Positions 56,775-64,000 of a stretch of 64,000 nucleotides of DNA are shown here, piece by piece; positions within the stretch are counted from its first letter, which is position 1; the number at the start of each line of letters is the position of its first letter. The DNA comes from Aeromonas hydrophila subsp. hydrophila ATCC 7966. GTDB lineage: Bacteria > Pseudomonadota > Gammaproteobacteria > Enterobacterales > Aeromonadaceae. Under the pieces are notes generated by a model. It did not search any database, had not been told where the DNA came from, and saw only the letters and a list, made by a program, of their open reading frames with translations. Where the stretch lies: contig NC_008570.1 of assembly GCF_000014805.1 (NCBI RefSeq), positions 3,229,001-3,293,000 on the forward strand, written 5' to 3'. Position numbers and translations under genes: made by a program.

Positions 56775-57803
56775 ATGCATCATCATCTCAACACCCTCTA
56801 TCAGGGTCAGTCTCTGAGCCGTGAAAGTACCCGCGACGCCTTCGGCCAGGTGGTACGTGGCGAAGTGGATCCCATCGTGCTCGCAAGCCTGCTGACCGCC
56901 CTCAAGATCAAGGGGGAGACCCCGGAGGAGATCGCCGGCGCCGCCGAGGCCCTGCTGGCAGAAGCGCGCGACTTCCCGCGTCCGGACTATGAATTTTGCG
57001 ACATCGTCGGCACCGGGGGCGATGGCCTCAACACCATCAACGTCTCCACCACCTCGGCACTGGTCGCCGCCGCCTGCGGCCTGAAAGTAGCCAAGCACGG
57101 CAACCGCTCGGTCTCGAGCAAGTCGGGTTCAAGCGATCTGCTCGACAAAATGGGCATCAAGCTCGACATGAGCCCGGCGCAGGCGCGCCGCTGCCTGGAT
57201 GAGCTCGGCATCTGCTTCCTGTTCGCCCCCCAGTACCACGCTGGCGTGCGTCATGCCATGCCAGTGCGTCAGGCCCTCAAGACCCGCACCCTGTTCAATG
57301 TGCTGGGGCCGCTCATCAACCCGGCTCGCCCCACCTACCAGCTGATGGGGGTCTATGCCCCCGAGCTGGTGCGCCCCATCGCCGAAACCCTGCTGGCACT
57401 GGGGCTGAAAACCGGTATGGTGGTGCACGGCGCCGGCCTTGACGAGATTGCCATCCACGGCCCGACCCAGGTAGCCCAGATCCGTGACGGCGAGATCCGC
57501 GAGTTTCTGTTAACCCCGGCTGACTTTGGCCTGGAGACCTACCCGGTCAGCGCCATTCAGGGGGGGGAGCCGGAAGAGAACCGCGCCATCACCGCCGCCA
57601 TTCTGGAAGGGCGTGGCACCCCGGCCCACAACGCAGCCATCGCCGCCAACGTGGCCCCCCTGCTGCTGATGGCGGGCAAGGCGAAGGATCTCAAGAGCGC
57701 GGCGGCCGAGGTGCTGGCGGTGCTGGCCAGCGGCAAGACGGCGGAGCTCGCCGCTCGCCTCGCCACTTTGAGCCATCAGGAAGCGAGCCATCAGGAGGCA
57801 TGA
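56775..57803 (+). CDS. trpD: Anthranilate phosphoribosyltransferase
   Basis: This 342-residue enzyme begins [20 protein letters not shown] and has the PRPP site [54 protein letters not shown] and [11 protein letters not shown]. It makes N-phosphoribosylanthranilate. ATG 56775 has AAGGAG upstream. The C-terminus ends with a duplicated SHQEA. A run of eight G occurs near 57560. Confidence 0.96.
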   Translation: MHHHLNTLYQGQSLSRESTRDAFGQVVRGEVDPIVLASLLTALKIKGETPEEIAGAAEALLAEARDFPRPDYEFCDIVGTGGDGLNTINVSTTSALVAAACGLKVAKHGNRSVSSKSGSSDLLDKMGIKLDMSPAQARRCLDELGICFLFAPQYHAGVRHAMPVRQALKTRTLFNVLGPLINPARPTYQLMGVYAPELVRPIAETLLALGLKTGMVVHGAGLDEIAIHGPTQVAQIRDGEIREFLLTPADFGLETYPVSAIQGGEPEENRAITAAILEGRGTPAHNAAIAANVAPLLLMAGKAKDLKSAAAEVLAVLASGKTAELAARLATLSHQEASHQEA

Positions 57804-57877
57804 TGTCAGCCACGACTCTGCACAGCAGTCATTCAGAACGCCCAACCGGCAATAACCAGCTTCGCAAGGATAACGAG

Positions 57878-59299
57878 ATGTCAGACCTTATTGCCCCCCA
57901 TGCTTTTCTGAACATGGCCTCCATCAGCCAGACCATCCTCGGCAAGATCGTGGCGGCCAAGCAGGAGTGGGTTGCCGCCCGCAAGCTGGCCCAGCCGCTG
58001 GCGAGCTTCCAGAGCGCGCTGATCCCCAGCGATCGGGATTTCGTCGGGGTGCTCAAGGCCGGTTCCACCCGCTTTATTCTGGAGTGCAAGAAGGCCTCTC
58101 CCTCCAAGGGCTTGATCCGCGACGACTTCAGCCCGGAGGCGATCGCCGACATCTATGGCAAATACGCCACCGCCATCTCGGTGCTGACCGACGAGAAGTT
58201 CTTTCAGGGGGATTTCGCCTTCCTGCCGCGGGTGCGCAGCCGTGTTCAGCAGCCGGTGCTCTGCAAGGATTTCATGATTGACCCCTATCAGGTCTATCTG
58301 GCCCGCCACTATCAGGCGGACGCCATCCTCCTGATGCTCTCGGTGCTCACCGACGAGGGCTATCGCGCCCTGTTCGCGGTGGCCAAGGAGCTGGGCCTTG
58401 GCGTGCTCACCGAGGTGAGCAACGAGGAGGAGCTGACCCGCGCCATCGCGCTGGGGGCGCCGGTGATCGGTATCAACAACCGGGACCTGCGCGACTTGAG
58501 CGTCGACCTCAACCGCACCAAACAGCTGGCTAAAGATATTCCGAGCGATCGGGTGGTGATCAGCGAATCCGGCATCAACCACCGCGCCCAGGTGGCGGAT
58601 CTGCGCCACCATGCCAAGGGCTTCCTAGTGGGCTCGTCCCTGATGGCCGAGCCGGATCTGGAGGCGGCGGTGCGCAAGCTCACTCTGGGCCAGAACAAGG
58701 TGTGCGGCCTGACCCGCGCCGAAGACGCCGCTGCGGCCCATCAGGCAGGCGCGGTATTCGGGGGTCTTATCTTTGTGGCCAAAAGCCCGCGCTATGTGGA
58801 CATTCCCGCCGCCCGCGCCGTGATGGCGGGCGCGCCGCTCTCTTACGTCGGGGTATTTCGCAACGCCCAGCCCGCCACCCTCGTCAAGACGGTGGAGGCG
58901 CTCGGGCTCGCCGCGGTGCAACTGCACGGGGATGAAGACGCCGCCTATATCGAGGGACTGCGAGCACTGCTGCCGACTGGCTGCCAGATCTGGAAGGCAG
59001 TTGGCGTCACAAGCGGCGAGCCGCTGCCCGCCCTCGACTACCCGGCCGATCGCCTGCTGCTGGATACCAAAGTAGGCAGCCAGAGCGGCGGCACCGGTCA
59101 GGCATTCGACTGGGCCCTGCTGGCCACGCTCGATAAAGCCAAGCTGATGCTGGCGGGCGGCCTTAATCCCGACAACGCCCTGCAAGCCGCGCAAGTGGGC
59201 TGCCTCGGCCTTGATTTCAACTCCGGGGTGGAGAGTGCCCCGGGCCAAAAGGATGCCCACAAGCTGGCGGCCGCGTTTGCCGCCCTGCGCCAACTGTAA
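57878..59299 (+). CDS. trpCF: Bifunctional indole-3-glycerol-phosphate synthase/phosphoribosylanthranilate isomerase
   Basis: This 473-residue protein fuses TrpC (QTILGKIVAAKQEWVAARKL, FILECKKASPSKGLIRDDF, CKDFMIDPYQVYLARHYQAD, VISESGINHRAQV) to TrpF (NKVCGLTRAEDAAAAHQAGA, YVGVFRNAQPATLV, LMLAGGLNPDNAL). The domain border is near residue 255. ATG 57878 has AAGGATAACGAG upstream; an earlier ATG at 57800 overlaps the trpD stop right after AGGAGG and is a valid alternative that adds 26 residues. Confidence 0.94.
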   Translation: MSDLIAPHAFLNMASISQTILGKIVAAKQEWVAARKLAQPLASFQSALIPSDRDFVGVLKAGSTRFILECKKASPSKGLIRDDFSPEAIADIYGKYATAISVLTDEKFFQGDFAFLPRVRSRVQQPVLCKDFMIDPYQVYLARHYQADAILLMLSVLTDEGYRALFAVAKELGLGVLTEVSNEEELTRAIALGAPVIGINNRDLRDLSVDLNRTKQLAKDIPSDRVVISESGINHRAQVADLRHHAKGFLVGSSLMAEPDLEAAVRKLTLGQNKVCGLTRAEDAAAAHQAGAVFGGLIFVAKSPRYVDIPAARAVMAGAPLSYVGVFRNAQPATLVKTVEALGLAAVQLHGDEDAAYIEGLRALLPTGCQIWKAVGVTSGEPLPALDYPADRLLLDTKVGSQSGGTGQAFDWALLATLDKAKLMLAGGLNPDNALQAAQVGCLGLDFNSGVESAPGQKDAHKLAAAFAALRQL

Positions 59300-59379
59300 G
59301 CACGCCCTGTGAGGCCGCCACTGAATCACCGTTTCGTAATTGATGTTCCGTTTTCGACTCAAGGTATAAGGAAGAAACC

Positions 59380-60573
59380 ATGACCCTGCTCAACCCGTTT
59401 TTTGGTGAATTTGGCGGCATGTACGTGCCCCAGATCCTCATCCCCGCCCTGCTCCAGCTGGAGAAGGCCTTTGTCGATGCCAAGGATGATCCGGCCTTTA
59501 TCGCCGAATTTCAGACCCTGCTGACCGAGTATGCCGGTCGCCCGACCCCGCTCACCCTGACCCGCAACCTGACCAAGGGCACCAAGACCCGCCTCTATCT
59601 GAAGCGTGAAGATCTGCTGCACGGCGGCGCCCACAAGACCAACCAGGTACTGGGTCAGGCGCTGCTGGCCAAGCGGATGGGCAAGAGCGAGATCATCGCC
59701 GAGACCGGCGCCGGTCAACACGGCGTGGCCACTGCGCTGGCTTGCGCCCTGCTCGGCCTCAAGTGCCGGGTCTACATGGGCGCCAAGGATTGCGAACGCC
59801 AGAAACCGAACGTCTTTCGCATGAAGCTGATGGGCGCCACCGTCATCCCGGTGCACTCCGGCTCCAGCACCCTGAAAGATGCCTGCAACGAGGCGCTGCG
59901 CGACTGGGCTGCCAACTACGAGTCGGCCCACTATCTGCTCGGGACCGCCGCCGGCCCGCACCCCTTCCCCACTATTGTGCGGGAGTTCCAGAAGATGATC
60001 GGCGAAGAGGCCAAGGCCCAGTGCTTCGAGAAGGAAGAGCGGCTGCCCGATGCGGTGATCGCCTGCGTCGGCGGCGGGTCGAACGCCATCGGCATGTTTG
60101 CCGACTTTATCGATGAGCCGTCGGTGCGCCTCATCGGTGTCGAGCCGGGTGGTCACGGTATCGAGAGTGGCGAGCACGGCGCGCCGCTCGGTCACGGCAG
60201 CAAGGGGGTCTTCTTTGGCATGCACTCCTACCTGATGCAGGACACTCAGGGTCAAATTCAGGAGTCCTACTCCGTCTCGGCGGGGCTGGACTTCCCCTCC
60301 GTCGGCCCGCAGCACGCCCACTTGGCCGCCATCGGCCGCGCCGAGTATCCCTCGGTGACCGACAAGGAGGCGCTGGACGCCTTCCAGGAGCTGGCCAAAT
60401 CCGAAGGCATCATACCGGCGCTGGAGTCCTCCCACGCGCTGGCCCACGCCCTCAAGATGGCCCGCAGTGAACCGGAAAAAGAGCAGGTGCTCATCGTCAA
60501 CCTCTCCGGCCGTGGCGACAAAGATATCTTCACCGTGGCTGACATTTTTGAGAAAGAAGGAACCTTGTCATGA
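59380..60573 (+). CDS. trpB: Tryptophan synthase beta subunit
   Basis: This 397-residue PLP enzyme has [20 protein letters not shown], the PLP Lys in [20 protein letters not shown] near residue 86, [20 protein letters not shown], and the phosphate-cup [13 protein letters not shown]. It condenses indole with serine to give Trp. The start has AAGGAAG upstream and the end overlaps trpA (ATGA), so the two subunits are coupled. Confidence 0.97.
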   Translation: MTLLNPFFGEFGGMYVPQILIPALLQLEKAFVDAKDDPAFIAEFQTLLTEYAGRPTPLTLTRNLTKGTKTRLYLKREDLLHGGAHKTNQVLGQALLAKRMGKSEIIAETGAGQHGVATALACALLGLKCRVYMGAKDCERQKPNVFRMKLMGATVIPVHSGSSTLKDACNEALRDWAANYESAHYLLGTAAGPHPFPTIVREFQKMIGEEAKAQCFEKEERLPDAVIACVGGGSNAIGMFADFIDEPSVRLIGVEPGGHGIESGEHGAPLGHGSKGVFFGMHSYLMQDTQGQIQESYSVSAGLDFPSVGPQHAHLAAIGRAEYPSVTDKEALDAFQELAKSEGIIPALESSHALAHALKMARSEPEKEQVLIVNLSGRGDKDIFTVADIFEKEGTLS

Positions 60574-61376
60574 ACCGTTACGCACAACTCTTCTCCCGTC
60601 TGGACGAAGCCAATCAGGGCGCCTTTGTGCCGTTCGTGATGCTGGGTGACCCCACCCCCGAATTGTCGCTGGCCATCGTCGATGCGCTGGTCGCAGGGGG
60701 CGCCGATGCCCTCGAGCTCGGCATTCCCTTCTCGGATCCAGTGGCGGACGGCCCCACCATTCAGGGCGCCGCCCTGCGCGCCTTTGAGAGCCACACCACC
60801 CCGGACGACTGCTTCGAGCTGCTTGGCCGCATCCGCGCCAAGTACCCGCAGCTGCCCATTGGCCTCTTGGTCTACGCCAACCTGGTCTATGTGCGCAAAA
60901 TTGACGGCTTTTACGAGAAGTGCCAGCAGGCCGGCGTGGATTCGGTGCTGGTGGCCGACGTGCCGGTGCAGATGTGCGCCCCCTACAAGGCGGCCGCCGA
61001 CAAGTTCGGTATCGACAGCATCTTTATCGCCCCGCCCAATGGCGATGCCGAAACCCTGAAACAGGTGGCGGAGCTCGGCAATGGTTACACCTATCTGGTG
61101 AGCCGCGCCGGTGTGACCGGTGCCGAGACCAAGGCCGGCATGCCGGTGGAGGGCCTCATCAATACCCTGCGCGAGTTCAATGCCCCCCCCGCCCTGCTCG
61201 GCTTTGGTATCAGCGAGCCGACTCAGGTACGTGAAGCGATTGCCGCTGGCGCCGCCGGTGCCATCTCCGGCTCCGCCGTGGTGAAGATCATCGAGACCCA
61301 CCACCAGAATCCGGAGCATATGCTGAACCGTCTGAAAGAGTTTGTGGAAGGGATGAAGGCGGCGACCAATCGATAA
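60570..61376 (+). CDS. trpA: Tryptophan synthase alpha subunit
   Basis: This 268-residue TIM-barrel lyase has [20 protein letters not shown], the catalytic Glu in [20 protein letters not shown] (residue about 49), the Asp in [11 protein letters not shown], and [20 protein letters not shown]. It cleaves indole-3-glycerol phosphate to indole, channelled to TrpB. It is the last gene of the trp operon and is followed by an intrinsic terminator. Confidence 0.97.
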   Translation: MNRYAQLFSRLDEANQGAFVPFVMLGDPTPELSLAIVDALVAGGADALELGIPFSDPVADGPTIQGAALRAFESHTTPDDCFELLGRIRAKYPQLPIGLLVYANLVYVRKIDGFYEKCQQAGVDSVLVADVPVQMCAPYKAAADKFGIDSIFIAPPNGDAETLKQVAELGNGYTYLVSRAGVTGAETKAGMPVEGLINTLREFNAPPALLGFGISEPTQVREAIAAGAAGAISGSAVVKIIETHHQNPEHMLNRLKEFVEGMKAATNR

Positions 61377-61415
61377 GGGGCGGCATGGGTCACATGCCAT
61401 TGACCATGTCTGCAA

Positions 61416-61447
61416 AAAGGGAGCCTGATAGGCTCCCTTTCTATTTT
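61416..61447 (+). terminator. Intrinsic terminator of the trp operon
   Basis: A perfect 10-bp stem (AAAGGGAGCC at 61416-61425 with GGCTCCCTTT at 61431-61440) closes a 5-base loop and is followed by a CTATTTTTTG T-tract. Confidence 0.92.
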
Positions 61448-61474
61448 TTGCTTGTTGCCGCTCCCAGCGTCTTT

Positions 61475-62080
61475 GTCCCCTCTCCCCTTGGGAGAGGGTC
61501 AGGGTGAGGGAACCCATAATCCCCCGGCGTTATCGAATCGTAGGTTCGAATAGCGCAGCGTATTCGGACGTTCGCGATCCGGGCGGAGTTACTCCGAGCT
61601 CCAGAGCCAGCGGTGAGGCGTTTGATGCGGCTTCGCCGCATGGAACACGAGGGCTCCGCCCTCGACAGGGTTTCGCCCGCCCTTCGGGCCGGGGCGAGTG
61701 ACTTTTCTTTGCGCGGCCAAAGAAAAGTCACCAAAAGAAAGGCCACCCCCGCTTATTCGCCCGACTGACGTCGGGTACCTTCGGCTCACCCTCTTGTCCA
61801 ACGGCACGCGCCGATGGGCCTTTGGTCTCCGCCATCCATGGCTTCGCCCAAAGCCCGCTTCGAACATCCGTGTTCTCGCGCCAAATTGGGTCGAGCTGTG
61901 CTCGCCCTTTCCCGATTTTGCCCATGGCCCAGCGCCGCTCGCTCGGCGTCCTGCCTCACGGCCTGAACAAGAGGACTCGCCTCAGCGAATAAGAGGGGGA
62001 TCAATACCGTGCCAACCCACGGCCCCGTTTAACAGCAGATATGCTCCCTCTCCCCCTGGGAGAGGGCTGGGGTGAAGGCA
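61475..62080. repeat. Dispersed GC-rich intergenic repeat element with hairpins
   Basis: The segment is bounded on both sides by the same-orientation motif CCCTCTCCC..GGGAGAGGG followed by a CAGGGTGAGGG-like tail (61475-61510 and 62046-62078). Inside, a 14-bp stem (61698-61711 with 61718-61731, GTGACTTTTCTTTG) lies in the sequence CTTTTCTTTG..CAAAGAAAAG, a motif I recall in repetitive intergenic DNA of many Proteobacteria. Long frames cross it in both strands with no known domain or ribosome site, so I treat it as non-coding repeat. Confidence 0.65.
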
Positions 62081-62081
62081 T

Positions 62082-62311
62082 CTACGCATTCACTTCCTTC
62101 GGTATCAATTTCAGACCCTTCTTGAACATGCTGTAGGGGTCTGTCCCTCCATCATCCTGCCCTGATGTGGTCGCTGGTTGTTGTAGTGCTCTAGGTAGCT
62201 GTCCAGATCTGTCTGCATCTGCTCTACCGACTCATACCAGGTCGTTCTCCCTTTGATGTGGAATTGTTCATCCAGCAGTCTGCGGTGCAGTCGCACAACA
62301 AGCCAGTTAGT
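62082..62311 (-). pseudogene. IS481-family transposase remnant (C-terminal fragment, frameshifted)
   Basis: The frame reads TNWLVVRLHRRLLDEQFH, then WYESVEQMQTDLDSYLEHYN and NQRPHQGRMMEGQTP, the C-terminal end of an IS481-type DDE integrase core. After GQTP the original end (YSMFKKGLKLIPKEVNA) continues in another frame, so one base has been lost at the C-run around 62145-62150. The N-terminal part and inverted repeats are missing. It marks an old insertion next to the patatin gene. Confidence 0.75.
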
Positions 62312-62479
62312 GCCGTGGCTCCCTACATCATAATCACTGCCATCTTTGTATTTATCTGGCCTATTATCTATCTTGTTATCATGTTTTTTTCAAAAAAGCA
62401 CAGTACAAGTGAAACATACCTACTGGTTCAAGGTCTTAACCAAACGTTATGTTTTTTACATCACAAAGGAGACTAGAAA

Positions 62480-63478
62480 ATGGCATTCAGAATACTGTCT
62501 ATTGATGGGGGGGGAATCAGAGGGATACTACCAGGTCAAATACTGGTATCGCTTGAGGAAAAATTAAAAAGCAAATCACATAACACAAGTGCACGAATTG
62601 CAGACTATTTTGATTTGGTTGCAGGGACAAGCACAGGTGCAATTCTGAGTGCAGCATATGTTTGTCCCAATGAAGAAGGACGACCAAAGTATTCTGCCAA
62701 AGAGGCAGTAAATTTTTACCTTGAAGATGGCGACGAAATATTCGATGTTAAATTCTGGCGTTCCATTGGTACATTAGGAGGTACAAGCGACGAGAAATAC
62801 TCTGCAAAAGAGCTTGAGAGAGTGTTGATGGAGGCATTTGGAGAAACAAAGCTTAGTGAGTTATTAAAACCAACTTGTTTTGTTTCCTATGACGTTGACA
62901 GACGAGAACCTAGAATTTTCAAACAACACACCGCCATAAAAAACCAAAAAGATTTCTTAGTAAGAGAGTTATTACGAGGCAGCACTGCTGCGCCAACATA
63001 CTTCGAGGCGGCGCGCATATATTCCACATCTCCGTTAAAACAAAAATTTGTTTTAGTCGATGGTGGCGTGGTAGCAAACGACCCAGCTCTATGCGCCTAT
63101 TCAGAAGCCGTCAGCATGGGCGTCAGCGGGATTAAAGATATGATTATTGTGTCTATTGGCACAGGGAAGAAATTAAAAAACTATTCATATTCAGATGTAA
63201 AAGACTGGGGGCCGCTTGGTTGGGCAAAGCCAGTAATTGACATTACACTTGAGGGCGGCCCACAAATGACAGAATATTATTTGAAGCAAATTGCATCAAC
63301 TGTGCCAAATTCTAAATATTTTAGAATTCAACCAGAACTGTATGGAGCTGATCCGGCGCTTGATAATGCAACAAGAGAGAACCTTGAGAAATTGAGGGAT
63401 GCCGGAATAAGAAATTCAGAAGTGTTTGACAAGCAATTAGACGAAATTGCTGACCTATTGATCAGCATGGCAAAATAA
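62480..63478 (+). CDS. Patatin-like phospholipase
   Basis: This 332-residue protein has all patatin motifs: the oxyanion loop DGGGIRGILPGQ at residues 9-20, the nucleophile Ser in the GTSTG elbow (VAGTSTGAILSAAY) near 50, and the catalytic Asp in VDGGVVANDPAL near 195. It should hydrolyse phospholipids or acylglycerols, with no visible signal peptide. An AAGGAG site precedes ATG 62480. The gene is much lower in GC than the trp genes, suggesting transfer. A run of eight G (62507-62514) encodes the oxyanion glycines and could be prone to slippage. CapV-type CBASS effectors share this fold, but no cyclase gene is seen beside it. Confidence 0.9.
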   Translation: MAFRILSIDGGGIRGILPGQILVSLEEKLKSKSHNTSARIADYFDLVAGTSTGAILSAAYVCPNEEGRPKYSAKEAVNFYLEDGDEIFDVKFWRSIGTLGGTSDEKYSAKELERVLMEAFGETKLSELLKPTCFVSYDVDRREPRIFKQHTAIKNQKDFLVRELLRGSTAAPTYFEAARIYSTSPLKQKFVLVDGGVVANDPALCAYSEAVSMGVSGIKDMIIVSIGTGKKLKNYSYSDVKDWGPLGWAKPVIDITLEGGPQMTEYYLKQIASTVPNSKYFRIQPELYGADPALDNATRENLEKLRDAGIRNSEVFDKQLDEIADLLISMAK

Positions 63479-63498
63479 CATCAAAAATATAGCAAGGT

Positions 63499-63540
63499 GC
63501 TCAACCGGATAGGCTAAAGCTCTCCGGTGAGCCCCAATTT
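63499..63540 (+). terminator. Probable terminator after the patatin gene
   Basis: An imperfect stem (GCTCAACCGGA at 63499-63509 with TCCGGTGAGC at 63523-63532, one bulged A) is followed by CCCAATTTTTAG. It separates the patatin gene from the downstream secreted-protein gene. Confidence 0.6.
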
Positions 63541-63573
63541 TTAGCATCTAATCAAACCTTATAGGTAAATTCG

Positions 63574-64000
63574 ATGTCGAAATACAAGCTAATGATTGCG
63601 GCGCTTGCATTAACAACTTTAGCTAGTGCTAAAAATCTCGAAAATCAACCACCTCAGATACGAATGCAGGAGTTTAAACAATTAGATCTTGGTGGAACAA
63701 ACCAAATATTTAAGCTGCAGAATTTTCAGGCGGATATTTCAAACCTGGACCTAAAAGTGCCTAGCCAATACACCGAGGACGACCGAACAAAAATTTTGTC
63801 ATTATTATCCGAGCTCAAGCAGACATGTCCAACATGTTCTACAGGAGTAACAATTGGCAGTGGAACTATTGTCGGTGGGAACACTGGTGGAACTGACACT
63901 CCACTGTTTCCAATTAGGGGAGGAAACAAAGGTGGACTTATTCCTACAGTTACAATCACCAAAATTGAATACGATGGACTCATAAAGAAGGCCGCACTGT
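63574..64000 (+). CDS. Secreted protein of unknown function, 5' part (cut by window edge)
   Basis: About 142 codons are present before the right edge. The start (MSKYKLMIAALALTTLASA) is a signal peptide with cleavage after ASA. The mature part is polar and has a CPTC motif near residue 90, followed by a Gly/Thr-rich low-complexity stretch (VTIGSGTIVGGNTGGTDT). I recognise no family. It lies 95 bases after the patatin gene in the same low-GC segment; a terminator-like hairpin between them suggests its own promoter. Confidence 0.7.
   Translation, partial: MSKYKLMIAALALTTLASAKNLENQPPQIRMQEFKQLDLGGTNQIFKLQNFQADISNLDLKVPSQYTEDDRTKILSLLSELKQTCPTCSTGVTIGSGTIVGGNTGGTDTPLFPIRGGNKGGLIPTVTITKIEYDGLIKKAAL

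Noticed and set aside
60267..61517. Long minus-strand frame across trpA and the end of trpB
   Set aside because: It is antisense to clear trp genes and has no recognisable domain.
61698..62075. A 125-codon frame (MTFLCAAKEK...) in the repeat region
   Set aside because: No ribosome site or known domain; it crosses the hairpin and boundary motifs of the dispersed repeat.
62480..64000. A CBASS antiphage operon with a CapV-type patatin
   Set aside because: No cyclic-oligonucleotide synthase, Cap2 or Cap3 gene is seen; the next gene encodes a signal-peptide protein. The window ends too early to settle it, but current evidence does not support it.

Overview
The window reads as a chromosomal segment of a gammaproteobacterium, most probably Aeromonas. 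That is an inference from gene content: an AheABC-like efflux pump with a divergent AcrR-type repressor, a trpL-E-G-D-CF-B-A operon with a Trp attenuator, the scpA-scpB-rluB block, and GC-rich core genes around AT-rich surface-polysaccharide genes. No rRNA, tRNA or CRISPR was seen.

Bases 1-39141 hold two surface-polysaccharide operons in tandem, both on the minus strand and each preceded by a JUMPstart/ops (RfaH-type) leader. The first (39.1 -> 18.6 kb) is an O-antigen cluster: rmlBDAC (dTDP-rhamnose), manC-manB-gmd-per (GDP-perosamine), an ABC exporter (wzm/wzt), glycosyltransferases, a NeuD/PerB-like acetyltransferase, a GDP-mannose hydrolase, and a WbpV/WbpL/WbpM-like set that makes and loads the lipid-linked initiating sugar. 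An IS1595-family element has landed in the T-tract of its terminator. The second (17.3 kb -> beyond the left edge) looks like a Wzx/Wzy capsule or O-antigen-capsule operon: wecA, an ATP-grasp ligase, an alanine-dehydrogenase/carboxyethyl-amino-acid-synthase-like enzyme, wzx, three glycosyltransferases, an EpsG-type wzy, UDP-glucuronate 4-epimerase, ugd, then wza-wzb-wzc and gfcA-gfcB-gfcC-gfcD. The most interesting inference is that the ATP-grasp/dehydrogenase pair makes an N-(1-carboxyethyl) amino acid (alaninolysine/alaninoornithine type) and amide-links it to a uronic acid supplied by ugd and the epimerase.

Bases 39.7-46.3 kb carry the tripartite RND pump (aheC, aheB, aheA on minus) and its TetR repressor (plus). 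A perfect palindromic operator between them has the same half-sites as the E. coli AcrR operator. Then come a small methyltransferase, a dicarboxylate symporter, a glyoxalase-fold protein, tesB, rluB, scpB, scpA, yciO and rnm (yciV).

Bases 54.2-61.4 kb are the complete trp operon on the plus strand. It has a 15-residue leader peptide with three consecutive Trp codons and mutually exclusive leader hairpins. A 14-codon ORF ends on the trpE start codon.

Bases 61.4-64 kb are accessory: a dispersed GC-rich hairpin-bearing repeat, a frameshifted IS481-family transposase remnant, a low-GC patatin-like phospholipase gene and the start of a secreted protein gene that runs off the right edge.
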